DNA from: Hymenopus coronatus
Lineage: Eukaryota > Arthropoda > Insecta > Mantodea > Hymenopodidae
Assembly (NCBI GenBank): GCA_030762935.1
Contig: CM060881.1
Location: 103,454,501-103,518,500, forward strand
DNA: 64,000 nucleotides
Direction: 5' to 3'
The notes under the pieces are model-generated. The model searched no databases, was not told the origin of the DNA, and worked only from the letters and a program-made list of their open reading frames with translations. The translations under genes and the position numbers were made by a program. Shown piece after piece: positions 20,609 to 31,885 of this stretch. Every line of letters begins with the position of its first letter. Positions within the stretch are counted from its first letter, which is position 1.

Positions 20609-21694
20609 CATTGTGTATTTTCACGGATGCAGAAAGATTGGGTACGCATTACTCTTATACAACAACGGTTAAAGTATGAAATATAAACAGAAATAGTCTT
20701 ATTAGTCCTTTTTATTTTTCTTGGGTTTTGATGCTTTTAGCGGCTATAACAAAGTAAGAGGTTTTTAAGGTTTTTTTTTTTTTTTACAGTATGTTAGTGG
20801 GAGGAAGTCACCAGTCGTGACACAACAATGACAGAAACCGCAACTCGGGAGATAAGGGGGTACATATATTATAGCAGATGAATTCGGATTTCATTAAGGA
20901 CCATCTTTCCTGTCTTAGGAAGCAGAACCAGTACTATGTTGCCTTAAAATCCAAACTTTACATAATATAACCGAATACTTTTCCTTCAATAAGGCAAAAT
21001 ATGTCAAATTTGTTATAGTCTTGTCAAAAATCCAGTTTAATCCAAATCTCAAAGTGTTGGAGAAATATATCTGGAAGTGAAACTCCAGTCGCTGGAGTTT
21101 CTCCAGGCATGGGAGAATGCAGCATATGCATATGCCAGCGTGAATAGAATGCAATTTTCTGTCTCAGGTATGAATTTCTGAGCAGTATACACGTTGTGCT
21201 CGCCCATGTAGCCTGATTTTTTTCTGCTATCAGTATGGTCTCTCTAGCACGTTTTGTGCCAATCGGTTGGAACTTACAGAAAATACTGTCAAATAATATT
21301 CCACCTCAGATATTCTGTCTATGAAATCTTGAAAACGGCGAGCTGCTGTTAAGAGATTTGTTCAAAGGTATAGATATGCGCCCTGGTGTCAGATGAATGA
21401 AGATTGCTTAGAACCCTTGGAGTAATTTCTGTGACTTCTATAATTGCGCCTCCCAGAACTCTCTATCGCTTGAAAAACAACTTCCAAACAATGTCCGGAC
21501 TCAAAAATGCATTGTTTTTCTTCACGATGTCCACTAACTAATCGACATTTGTCTTTGTATGGTGGCAAGTGTAGTTGAGGCTCGGCTTATTCTCTTTCCA
21601 GTCCATAAGACATACCATTGTTGTTCATGTCTCTGTGAGTAATGGCTTGTAATGCTGCAGCAAATTCAAGTTCTGAGTCCACCTACCTACCTTA
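20609..21694. other. Possible LINE 3' remainder, not resolved
   Basis: This lies directly 3' of the LINE reverse transcriptase relic when read on the minus strand. Minus frames such as LEFAAALQAITHRDMNNNG and LHLPPYKDKCRLVSGH could be remains of the C-terminal part of the same ORF, but I cannot align them with confidence. A T15 run lies at about 20771-20786. Confidence 0.3.
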
Positions 21695-22690
21695 AATGAT
21701 TGATTTTCTTTTTTCAGGTATAAACAATAGTGTCTTCCACATTTCCAATGAAGGGGATGTCAAGTATCCGTGCAGTGGAAAAAGTTTCACTTCCAATGTA
21801 ATGATCGGCTCCGATCAATTTCCTTTTATCAGTATCCCGATTTTGTTGTCTTTAGCGCTGTACCTGTATATCCTTGTATACATCTCCAGCCCACGGTGTA
21901 ATGCTACCGTTTCGTGGTCATGAACTGCTACAATGGTCACATCATCAGCGTCTATGGTGACAGTAAATCGCTCATTGTGCACAACAATTTCGCGTAAAGC
22001 GTCTTGAGGAATATGAAGCACAGCTTTTAAAGGAAGAGAAAATAATCCCATTGATAACGGACGCCCTTGACCCATTGACCGTTTTGTGAGTATTGAGAGG
22101 GAAGCCATCCGTTCTATAGGAAACACCAAAGACTTAGCTGTTGTTTGAAGACCTTGAATCTGGTTAATAACCTAGACAGGAAATAGACTCTTTAAGAATT
22201 TCCATAGATACTGGTGATGCACCCTCTTGAAAGCCCTCTGCTGATCGAGACTGATCAAAACCGCCAACACATCTTCTCTTCGGAGATGTATTAATACATC
22301 ACACAGTTCCACTACTATAAGAATAATGTTTATCTTGGACATCGCGGTTTTATTACAGTTTAGGCGTTCTGCAAGGGCCACTTTCAGTCCGATTGCCAAC
22401 ATTAGCAGCTAATTTATATTCCGCGTTTAATAATCTTTTGAGTAGTAATTGTTCATTGTGATAGCCTGTGCTGTCTTTGGGAGCAGTATTTTCATGCCAT
22501 CCATAAAAGGTATCAGCAAAATAAGCTGTCCCACGTTCCACAAATATTTCCATCACATTATTAATGCTTGGTCAGCATATTTATAAAACTCATAGCACAG
22601 CCAAACAGGTCTCCGATGTATGTTTACTCGCCTGCAGAATGGAATTTAACGCCTCACGTCCAGTAATATGGTTGGTGAGCATATCGGAAG
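21695..22690 (-). pseudogene. LINE reverse transcriptase relic
   Basis: Minus-strand fragments appear in RT order, split between frames. They are TNHITGREALNSILQASKHT (upstream of the fingers), KDSTGYHNEQLLLKRLLNAE YKLAANV (region 1), LISLDQQRAFKRVHHQYLWK (palm A), GQGRPLSMGLFSL (region B), and TIDADDVTIV (palm C). The palm C YADD has become DADD, with the two catalytic aspartates kept near 21934-21960. This is the core of a non-LTR RT. Several frameshifts and stops make it non-functional, and the clade is not assigned. Confidence 0.85.
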
Positions 22691-23767
22691 TGATTGTTTT
22701 ATATCACTTGGAAACTGCTGACGCGTGTGTATATATGTGGTATATATAGAGCATTTCTTCTCTTCCCTCTTAAAATAAAATCTAAAAATTATCTATGATT
22801 AGGTGAAGGATGATCTTGTTCAAAGGCACACAGTTCTCTTCAATGTGGATATGTTGCATGCCTCTGCTTCCTCTTTGCAAAGTAATGACACGAGTTGTCC
22901 TCTTCACACGTATGTGTCGGGCCATATAGGTGCTGTAATTGTGTTAGCATAATAGTTTTCTGCACCAGTTTGATCGTCACTGTCATATCGGAACATATGC
23001 ACGTCACATGGGGCCTCATTATAGAATTGTAACATCTATTTATTTAGTGATAATAGATGTTCCCAATGCCGGTTGTGTTGCAGCATGCGAGTCGTGAATA
23101 TTTCGCTGCTCGCTGTTGAGTATCAAGTTTGAAAATCCTAATCCAAGAGCTATGAAGCATCGTTGAGGTTCACAAAGAAATTGCATTTATTTGTTAACAA
23201 GAAATCGCGAAATATGTTAATTTGGGCAGTCATGTTCCTTTGCTTCAGAATATTTTGGAGTTGGCTATCACGAATGACCAGTTCCTGTGCAAATAATTAG
23301 TTTTACTGCAATTATAAAACCTTAACAGCACAACCTAATAGTCATATAAGGAACAATAAATTGTTATGAAGAATACATTTTAGAGTAACCACTGCTTTAA
23401 TAAAACACCACTAAATAAATTGAAAGTGCCGCTGTTCAGGATTGAGTAATTTATTATAAACTATATTACCTATAGATAATTTTAACTTGTCCTGAGTTGA
23501 CAATTTTGTGCGCAAATGTGAAAATCTGACTACTTTATAGAACCGCAGAAAGTCTTATCAAAACAGAGTATAAAATTCGGTTATGAGATACATTCACATA
23601 TCTATCCACCTAGCATGGTTTATCTTTATACGGCCACTATAAGAGCTACTAATTAGAAAGTATATTTTAGATTCCTCTTCCTGCAGAAATACAGAAATAG
23701 CCCCACTCATATTTTGTTGTAAGAACAAGGCAGATACAGAAAACAGAATCGATAGTCAGAATTCATT
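22691..23767. other. Spacer, no feature seen
   Basis: Moderate GC near the LINE relic, then AT-rich. No further RT motifs, tRNA-like boxes or R1 sequence seen. Confidence 0.4.
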
Positions 23768-24537
23768 ATAAAAAATCCGATGTGTTACACTCAAATGACT
23801 TTCTCTACATCTCTGTAACAAATTATTGTTAAAAAGCTTATGCTTCTATTTACTAATTAGCAGGAATGGTCTTATTACTTGCTCTCTTGTAAGTAGAAAG
23901 AAATAAGGGAGTACCATAGGTTAAAGTGATAGTCAGAAGCTGGTTGCTATGTGACTGAAGTTCCTTTGTTTGTATGGTACGAGTTGACAAACTCCTGTTT
24001 AAGAAATGTACATGTTTTTCAAAGCTGAAACCAAAAACAAGGAATATGTAAAAAACGATAAACTTCACAAAAAATGTATATTACATAAATTGTGTGTTTT
24101 AACGTGCTCTACATTTTTTATGTGGTAAGTTTTTGTCCATCTCTTGCGGTTTAGCAGTTATATAAAATTCCGTAAAATTGATCCACAATAAAGTAGTCTT
24201 TAGAGGCTATTACCAGAAAATTCAAGATAAACATTTTATTTGTCAGGTAAATATATTTAATATGCGATATTTTAATCAAAATCGTTAGAGGCGTTTTTAA
24301 GAAAATCAAAAAATCTTCGTGTCGCATCCTTGAAAAATACTAAATTTAAATAGCAAGTTTGGTATTCAACGGTCTTTTCATTTTTGAGCTATGCTGTCCA
24401 CAGGCACACACAGTCACTCACGCAAACACGGACTCAAAATATGTATTTCCTGTGAAATCTCGGTATCGAATTTTTGGGTGAAATGCAATTACCTTCTTCA
24501 TACAATATATACATAGTACGTGTAGACAAAGTAAAAA
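23768..24537 (+). mobile_element. R1-Y, near full length
   Basis: Left end AAATCCGATGTGTTACACTC and right end GTGTAGACAAAGTAAAAATG. About 80 bp around the GTTCCATGTAAAGGG block are deleted, and the core is reduced to ACACACAGTCACTCACGC. Confidence 0.85.
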
Positions 24538-24962
24538 TGCCCCAACTGGCCTGTATACGTATACAAATATCCATCTTGAGTTAAAAGAGTTTTACTTCAA
24601 CTAATACCAGATCAGTGGGGAACTGGCGACATTCGTTTTACTCCTCTTTGCTTATCAGCATAGAAGATGAGTGGGTCACGTAAGAGCGAGAAACTACAAC
24701 TACTAAGTTGTAATTTGGGCCAGGGTTGAGTTCTAAACTCTTTAACGCACGAAATGACATCAAATATGGGCCGTTAATCCACCAGGTATGCTGGCCTTGA
24801 CTTCCCATACACATCGCATGAAGTTGTGAGAAAGAGGGAGTTGACCAGTGCATTATTTTTATACGACAGACGGAGTATTGGAAAATTAAAACCAACATTA
24901 ACGGATATCTTAGAAATGGCGAATATTAACAAAAAGTTAAATTAAATAAATTCTGTATTTTA
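24538..24962. other. Spacer with an 86-codon minus ORF
   Basis: The minus ORF at 24638-24898 includes ALKSLELNPGPNYN, which contains the ELNPGP core of 2A-like self-cleaving motifs. The usual D(V/I) before it is SL here. No other protein feature is recognisable, so I do not call a gene. Confidence 0.3.
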
Positions 24963-25325
24963 AGTGGTTAGACCGCTTGCAACTACCTAGACTGCCGGGT
25001 TCGATCCCAAGCGCCCGCATGTAGGATTTGTGGTGTTCGAAGCGGCGTCTGGGTGGGGTTTCTCCGGGCACTCCGGTTTCCTCGCCACTCATTCCACCAA
25101 TTGCTCCATCATCGCCTTTCCTATAGTCCATTTCGCTTGCATTTCATACCATCCACTTCCTCGCCCTCATGCCTGGCTACGGGGCGACCACTTGTTCCCG
25201 GTTCTACATTTTATGGTTTCGTGCCGTTGGCTCCCCGATGTTCTTCTGACTCCTAGGCATCTGCTTGTAAGTCCAAGGAGGGTGCCAGTCCTAAATATGG
25301 CAGGGTAAGCTGACTACAAGAATAA
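24963..25325 (+). mobile_element. SINE-B copy (SINE-A head, different tail)
   Basis: Head: GTGGTTAGACCGCTTGC and the B box CGGGTTCGATCCCAAGCGCC. The shared body is TAGGATTTGTGGTGTTCG to TCCGGGCACTCCGGTTTC. It then diverges from SINE-A into a distinct tail: CTTCCTCGCCCTCATGCC, TTTCGTGCCGTTGGCTCCC, GGGTGCCAGTCCTAAATATG. The second copy is at 38894. Two ORFs inside reflect its GC content. Confidence 0.85.
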
Positions 25326-25462
25326 AGTGAACTTTACAAAAATGTCAAGATACATTTATTTGCCTGTAACTATCATAAAAATCATATTATTGAGAAAATC
25401 AGTAATTAATATCCAAAATTATTTATAAACTGTTAGGCAATATTTGCACTCGCCTAAGAAAA

Positions 25463-25723
25463 AAAAGAAAAGAAAAGCAAACGGCGTGTTATTTTTGGAC
25501 GCTCTTTAACTACTGTGGTTCTCAGCGTCCCATTCTACATTGGGCGTGAAAGATCGCTTAATTTTGCTCAGAGACCTCTCTGTGAGGCTTGAGGTTCTTT
25601 TACCTGCCGTAATCTACGACACAAGACCACGGCTTTACTTCACTTCCGAAGGAAGTCATGCTAAGGGTTTTTGCCCCCAGAAAAAATACATCGTCCTCCG
25701 CCGGGTTTGAACCCGCGATCTTG
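25463..25723 (-). mobile_element. SINE-C copy, 5'-truncated, 9-bp TSD
   Basis: CTAAGAAAA at 25454-25462 and 25724-25732 flank it. On the minus strand it starts in the head (CAAGATCGCGGGTTCAAACC, a B box), carries the full SINE-C body and ends in a (TTTTC)n-like tail. The A box is absent. Confidence 0.88.
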
Positions 25724-25802
25724 CTAAGAAAATAATTTGCTGGTGGCTATGTAAAAATGTAATTTTCTCCGTGTTTACAAGGTGCATCGGATACGTATTT
25801 AG

Positions 25803-26038
25803 GACCGCGGATTGGCCTTGTGGTTAGACCACTCGCATCTCACTTAGACTATTCCAAGAGAACACATGTAAGATTTGTGGTGGACAAAGCGGCGCAGGGG
25901 CGGGTTTCTCCGTGTTCTCCGGCCTCCCCCGCCATCTCATTCCACCGGTGTTCCATCTTAATTCCATGTATCCCCATTGTCATCGCCTGCGGTGCCACAA
26001 GTAGTAAAAAACTGGCGTCAAACATTACAAAAAAAAAC
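25803..26038 (+). mobile_element. SINE-A copy with damaged head
   Basis: GGCCTTGTGGTTAGACCACTCGC-like A-box region followed by a head in which the B box is destroyed (CTATTCCAAGAGAACACATG). The body (TTTGTGGTGGACAAAGCGGC) and tail ending TCAAACATTACAAAAAAAAA are normal. Confidence 0.85.
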
Positions 26039-26059
26039 TAAAAAAAAAGAAGAAAAAGA

Positions 26060-26434
26060 TAGATATTCCATAGTGTAATGCTTTACCACATTTGACAATC
26101 TCATTGATATGGAAACGAAAGTCACATTATGTAGGAATTACGTATGTTACCTGCTTTATTACAACAATGTTCATAAGGCGTCCTGCCTGTTTCGGAAACA
26201 ATTCTACTCTTCTCCTTGTCATTTCCATTATTCTTTTTAGCATTGTCAATATAATAGTTGCTCTTGTTGCACGTACCTACTTTATGCGTAATGTTAGCCA
26301 TATTTTCAGACAATGTTACATATTTGTTCTCCACATTCAAAACTGTGATGTGTTACGCGGTCTTTTTCTACCTGTACTGCACACAAACTATTCTTATATA
26401 TTATATATCTTATCTTATTCTTATCTTCATCAGC
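26060..26434 (+). other. Unrecognised 119-codon ORF in spacer
   Basis: An open frame at 26092-26451 contains hydrophobic stretches (LLLVISIILFSIVNIIVALV). Its AT-rich composition and lack of any recognisable motif, and its overlap with the start of an R1 copy, argue that it is a chance ORF. Confidence 0.25.
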
Positions 26435-27003
26435 AGAAATGGATACATTAAGCTAAAGTGATAGAAAAATCTTTTAAAATCTGGCCACTGTAAGATAAAA
26501 TTAAAATTAGGTTATCTTAAAAAAGTGCGATAATAACGAATATCTCTAACTCTACAAAATGTGTATGATTCCAGTTGTATATTTTAACGAGTTCTACATT
26601 TTAATGCATTTATACAACAGCCATTCAGAATGAAGAGGTCTTCAGAGGCTATTCCCAGAAAAATCACGATATACATTTCAATTGTCAGAGAAATATTTTA
26701 TACATATCGTACTTAATCGTTAGAGCCATTTTTCTGAGAATCAACATCTTTTTAAAACATTCCACGAATAGTTTCTTTTAAATCTTAGAAAATGGTGATC
26801 TTTACTATCAAGATTGTATTCAACTGGTTTTTCGTTCTTGAGCTATGCTGTTCACAAACACACATGCACACGCATACGGACAGTTTTCCAGAAATGCATT
26901 TTTTTTGCTTAGGGGGGCCCCAAAATATGTATTTCCAATGAAATACAACACCTCTATCTATACCTACTATAAACGTTGAACTTACTGATCGAGACAGTAA
27001 AAA
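26435..27003 (+). mobile_element. R1 copy, diverged
   Basis: Starts at CAGCAGAAATGGATACATTA, contains AAGAGGTCTTCAGAGGCTAT, the reduced core CACACATGCACACGCATACG and the end GATCGAGACAGTAAAAAT. Its right end lies directly against a mariner transposase fragment. Confidence 0.75.
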
Positions 27004-27004
27004 T

Positions 27005-27085
27005 TCGTGGGGGTTAAATGAGGTAATCTTGGAGGCCACTATTGGAGCTTTACAGAGCAGTCTATCGACATGGATATTTTCTTTT
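27005..27085 (-). pseudogene. Mariner-like transposase fragment
   Basis: The minus strand gives VDRLLCKAPI and, after a frame change, WPPRLPHLTPTNF. This matches the DRWIGRG.PI.WPPRSPDL TP.DFF segment of mariner-type transposases. Both aspartates of that segment are changed (to H and N). The R1 copy at 26435 abuts its C-terminal side, suggesting R1 inserted there. Confidence 0.55.
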
Positions 27086-27483
27086 CTAAACTCGAGTAGT
27101 CATTAAAGTGCTGTTGCGGCGTAGCCTAGCAGTTATTCAGCGGTACGTCGATTAGGAGATATGGCATCTCAAAAAGCTTTGAGGTTCTCGTTGATAGGAG
27201 GTCTATTAAAATGATAGCTTAAAATGCCTGTTCAAGCAGGGCTCTTGGAGTTTCATCAATATAATGGTGCTGGTTATGGCAGGTAATGTATTCATTGCTC
27301 CCAAATAGGAGCATTATTCCTATGACGTCAAACATAATCTGTAAACCAGAACATGAGAAAATACATAGATTATTGATGACACTACTCACCGGTCCAGCAA
27401 TCTATTCGCAGAGGCTCATGACGCGTATGACCATTTGGATGCAGATTGAGATGTCATTGTGGATTATGGTTGATAATTCTGCG
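27086..27483. other. Spacer, no clear feature
   Basis: Moderate GC, ending in GATAATTCTGCG. The last bases resemble the end of the 82-bp unit that follows (CCATTCTGGG), so the array may originally have begun here. Confidence 0.4.
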
Positions 27484-27968
27484 TACTAACTTTGATACAT
27501 ATAGGTGTTGGGATTACAACCTGTTAAAGCTGTAGTACTCGTATGAAGATCCATGCCATTCTGGGTACTAACTTTGATACATATAGGTGTTGGGATTACA
27601 ACCTGTTAAAGCTGTAGTACTCGTATGAAGATCCATGCCATTCTGGGTACTAACTTTGATACATATAGGTGTTGGGATTACAACCTGTTAAAGCTGTAGT
27701 ACTCGTATGAAGATCCATGCCATTCTGGGTACTAACTTTGATACATATAGGTGTTGGGATTACAACCTGTTAAAGCTGTAGTACTCGTATGAAGATCCAT
27801 GCCATTCTGGGTACTAACTTTGATACATATAGGTGTTGGGATTACAACCTGTTAAAGCTGTAGTACTCGTATGAAGATCCATGCCATTCTGGGTACTAAC
27901 TTTGATACATATAGGTGTTGGGATTACAACCTGTTAAAGCTGTAGTACTCGTATGAAGATCCATGCCA
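27484..27968. repeat. Perfect 82-bp tandem repeat, 5.9 copies
   Basis: Units start at 27484, 27566, 27648, 27730, 27812 and 27894, each beginning TACTAACTTTGATACATATA and ending GATCCATGCCATTCTGGG. The sixth stops at CCATGCCA. All units appear identical, unlike every other repeat in the window, so expansion must be recent or the array homogenised. No ORF runs through it. Confidence 0.97.
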
Positions 27969-28187
27969 ACGTCATCTCATATTATATTCACTTTCTCGAT
28001 TATTTGCTATGTCATCAACGTGCAAGCTATCACACAAAGATTACCATACCGGTATAATTTCTTACTCATTGATTCACTTTAATTACTTCTGATTTTGGCG
28101 TGCCTGAATTTATAATGATTTCATATCTCTATATAAATGTTTAATTAAATCAACTATAGGAGGGGAATATCCTCTTTTGTCCATTAT

Positions 28188-28452
28188 CATATACCCAAGG
28201 TCGCGGGTTCAAACCCGGTGGAGGACGATGGCTTTTTTTTCGGGTGTAAAAATCCTTAGCAAGACTTCCTTCGGAAGGGAAGTAAAGCTGTTGGTCCCGT
28301 GTCGTAGATTTACGGCACGTAAAAGAACCTCAAGTCTGATGAAAGAGGCCTCTGAGCAAAATTAAGCGGTCTTTCACGCCCAGTATAGAATGGGACGCTG
28401 ATAACCACAGAAGTCAAAGAACGTCCATTAATGAAACTCCGTTTACATTTTA
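28188..28452 (+). mobile_element. SINE-C copy, 5'-truncated, 12-bp TSD
   Basis: TTTGTCCATTAT at 28176-28187 and 28453-28464 is a perfect duplication. The element begins CATATACCCAAGGTCGCGGG, has the B box CGGGTTCAAACCCGG, the full body with CCTTCGGAAGGGAAGTAAAG, and ends CGTCCATTAATGAAACTCCG TTTACATTT. The first part of the head with the A box is missing. Confidence 0.92.
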
Positions 28453-28613
28453 TTTGTCCATTATATTCTATAATCTTTCTCTATTCATAGAATCAAATGC
28501 TTTTCGAAGTCAGTGCTATATATTTTCTAAATTGACTTCTCCTCGTTTTTTTTTTTTTACCAAAAACATTATCAGTAGTCGATCGTCTCGTAGAAGTAAA
28601 ACAGGGATGCAGC

Positions 28614-28651
28614 CTCTCTCTCCCTCTCCCTCTCTCTCTCACACACACACT
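28614..28651. repeat. CT/CA microsatellite
   Basis: (CT)n with CCCTCT interruptions passes into (CA)5. Confidence 0.85.
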
Positions 28652-28724
28652 TTTTAATACATGTATGGATGACCTGATTAACAGTAGGTGAATGAAGTAA
28701 TATATTCAGGCGAAATAACAACTT

Positions 28725-29390
28725 AAACGTGATTCTTTATGCTGGCGATTTAGCCGTAATACATGACAATGAAGAGAATCTTCAACATTCCATGTATAAA
28801 ATATACTTATTAGGAAAAGATTACAAACTAAATATATCCACAAAGAAAACTAAAATAATGGCGCATAGAGGAAAATATCCGGTAAGGTCAAAAATAGGTA
28901 TTGAAAATAATTGCATGGAATAACTCTCCAACTTCAATTATTTGGCCTGTGATGTTAGTTAAGATATCGATAAGGATCTAGAAAACAAGATAAATACGTT
29001 TCAGCATATATGCAGAACCATGGCAATGGCATTAAATAATAAAATAAGGAAAGAAACGAAATTGAAATGTTAAAAAACCATGTCGGTTCTAGTGGTCATA
29101 TATGGAAGCGAGTAAAATACATGTAGCAGAAATAAGGTATTTAAGAAGACTTAAACAGTGTACCAGGTGAGAGTTAATAAGAAATGAAAAACATCCAGAG
29201 AAATTAGGCATATATAAACTACAAAACAAAATAGAAGAATATACACAAAATGTGAAAGAATGAGTGAGGAAAGAATGCTGGCGTTAATCGTGGAAGAAGA
29301 GATGTAGGGCGTTCTAGAAGACGAGAGTAATTGATGGAATACGAAGAAGGAACAGGCAGTAATGCCTAAACCTTAAATCGAAGAAGACCA
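28725..29390 (+). pseudogene. LINE reverse transcriptase and C-terminal relic
   Basis: One frame reads ILYAGDLAVIHDNEENLQHS, then LNISTKKTKIMAHRGK. After a stop it continues LSNFNYLACDV, and later in other frames FQHICRTMAMALNNKIRKET, EIRYLRRLKQCTR and KHPEKLGIYKLQNKIEE. This is palm C (YADD changed to YAGD, a catalytic loss) to the C-terminus of a non-LTR retrotransposon pol. Frameshifts and stops are numerous. Confidence 0.82.
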
Positions 29391-30939
29391 ATATAATTTC
29401 TTCTCTACATACCAGTAGATGCTGTGGTGTGGATTTATACTAGATGTTTGATACTAGATATAAAGAAGAGTGAGAAAGTCTCATGATGGTCTTGCTGAAG
29501 CGCATAATGTAAGCTATTGGGTATGAGCATTAGTGCTTTCCTACATTTTGTTAAACTGCCCAGTTTGATGTTCTCTTCGTTGATTTTAGGGATATATAAT
29601 AACAGAGACATACTCCTAAGTGTTGGTAACTTGGTTTAGTTCAGTTTTCACTATCACTTTAACTTTCTTTTCTTTGCACATAGCGGAGTAATAAATCAAG
29701 AAAGTATCTGATTGCTCCTCCTTCCAATTCACCCACTAGAGTGTCGAACATAGGTCTTCTCATTCCTCTTTCGGAAATTCAATAACCGTCGAACACAGAG
29801 TTTATAATTTCTAATGACTTCACGGGATGACAATCAAAGTTTTGACTCTGTTGTCTTCGTAAAGGAACTGGAAAAATTGGAGTAAAAGTTGGTCCAAAGT
29901 TTGGATTTTTACTACTCCAATTTAGCTCTGGTAGTTTTCGCGTGAAGTCATTGTTAATAACCAACACAAAGAAAGCTTCATATCTTTAAGCAGAATCTCT
30001 AAGTCTGTTAACTGTAGAACTTCTCTTCGATCGAACGCAGATCAGTATTGGCTGTGGGTTTAAATAGTAAATTCAGCAATCCATTGTCACAAGCCGGCCA
30101 GCTGATATATTATAGTCCTAGGAGTTTCCAGAAATTTTGTAGGAGGTGGGGGGATATCCATAAATATTTTCTTAGTGTCAATAGCGCTTCCCAAATCTAC
30201 TTCAGGAAAGCGTGTCATTTTATCTCGAACCAACCGTTTCGGCTACTGCTGACACATACGCCCTGCAATCAATAAGTAAGAGTGGAGGTTCCGCCTTTCG
30301 TCAAAGTATTAAGTAAAGGTTCCAACATTCGCTTATAGCCAGTAGAAATACATGATCTACTATCAGTGCACCAGTGCGTAAATTTTCTACTGAAATGAGG
30401 AAATGCGGTGACCATGATTATATTCTCCTATTCAAAATGCTTCATAATAATCAAGAGCTATTACTAATATCATAATCTTTATTACTTTAAACACTGACTA
30501 CAAATAGCTTTTATGCCGCTGCAGTACAATTTTCTCTCGTCGCTTTGAACCGTATACTCTAGATTGTTCTCATACACGCCACTTCTGCGCGCTGTGAACT
30601 CACAGCAAAAAACTAACTCACCTGCAGCTCTTACTTTTATAGCCGTCGATCACGTTGACAGAAATGTTCAGTAAAAGCGAGCGGGGAGTTTAAGACAGCA
30701 AGGCATAGTCACAGTATTAGTTGATATTTTACTAATGGATACGCCTGCTTAATGGGAGGGCAACGGGATGTAAGGCACAGTTTGACAGCCCCAGGACCGC
30801 TACGGTAGCTTTGAAGGCCTATCAAAAGCTAAAAAAAATCTGTCTGAAGAAGCTCTGGTACTGTATGAGATACATCAAGGCATAGTAAAGGTAACTCTCC
30901 TAGGAGAAGACATCCCTGCAGAAAAACCCTGCTCCTCCA
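29391..30939. other. Spacer, no clear feature
   Basis: Mixed composition with a few chance ORFs (for example 62 codons minus at 29779-29967 and 75 codons plus at 30048-30275). I see no transposon end, no tRNA-like boxes and no R1 sequence that I would defend. Confidence 0.35.
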
Positions 30940-31200
30940 GATTGGGAGTTGAACTGCTGTTTGGTAACCTTCTCCTGGAAAAACAGAACGTACTCAGAAG
31001 AGGCATCGCAGACGAACTTTATGAACTCATTGATTTTAAAACTAAGACGGGATAAAATCACAAATGAAGCTGTTCGTACACAGTTGGGGGAAATTCATAC
31101 AGTGTATGAAATATTTAATTACCAAATGAAAAAGAAAGAACGCGTTATATGAATGCCACCTTGCGGATTCCTTAATCAACTTTAACTGGTACGGGTCGTT
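30940..31200 (+). pseudogene. LINE pol C-terminal fragment
   Basis: The frame contains KLRRDKITNEAVRTQLGEIH TVYEIFNYQMKKKERVI, then a stop and MPPCG. This corresponds to the (T)RRDRI.NE.IR..LG......I...Q..W..HV.RMP segment close to the C-terminus of many arthropod non-LTR pol proteins. It is a short, isolated piece. Confidence 0.6.
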
Positions 31201-31644
31201 AGCCCAATTCTAGTTTTTGAAGAAGAATAAGAAAACTTCTAATGGAATGTATATACTTTATTGTAATCCACTGCCAATTCTTATTTATTATTTTGTCTTA
31301 AAAGTATTTAAATGGTCACCATGGGTAATATGACTTCTAAGTAAAATAAGGAAAGCTTCTCTAAAGTTGAGTTGAGTGTGAACTTTATCACACGCTTTCC
31401 TTAATTCTAGGGCTACTTTAGTATGAAACCGAATATTTTGTATCGCATATACAGCTCGAAAAAATTCTCTTTTTGCTTCTTTTTATTGATCAAGTCCATT
31501 CATGGATACCCAATAAGGGAGGTGAGATATTAAAATAAATAAAGAAAAAATATAAAATTTAAAAATAAATAATAATAATAAATTCGTACTAGGGGGCGCA
31601 AACCTCTGACCACATGGTATGGCGAACTCTCATATACAATTCCT
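31201..31644. other. Spacer, no feature seen
   Basis: AT-rich with a short (AATA)n near 31564-31580. Confidence 0.4.
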
Positions 31645-31655
31645 TAGACAGCGCG

Positions 31656-31874
31656 ATGCCGTGGCCAAGTGGTTAGACCATTCGCTTCTCACCTCTTAAC
31701 AAGCGACCGCACCTGAGATTTGTGGTGGACAAAGCGGCGCAGGGGCGGGTTTTCTCCGGGTTCTCCAGTTTCCCCCGCCATTGTATTACACAGGTGCTGC
31801 ATCTTCATTTTATGTATCACCAGTGTCATGGTGCCATGGTATTAAAAGCGGGCGTTAAACACTATCAACAAAAA
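31656..31874 (+). mobile_element. SINE-A copy with TSD
   Basis: TAGACAGCGCG (31645-31655) and TAGACCGCGCG (31875-31885) flank it. The head ATGCCGTGGCCAAGTGGTTA is intact at the A box, but the B box is damaged (CCTCTTAACAAGCGACCGC). The body is standard and the tail is CGTTAAACACTATCAACAAA. Confidence 0.9.
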
Positions 31875-31885
31875 TAGACCGCGCG

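Noticed and set aside
26092..26451. Hydrophobic 119-codon ORF as a membrane protein
   Set aside because: AT-rich codons give hydrophobic residues by default. It overlaps the start of an R1 copy and lacks any recognisable motif.
27484..27968. CRISPR-like array
   Set aside because: There are no spacers: the 82-bp units are directly contiguous and identical, and the sequence is from an animal genome.
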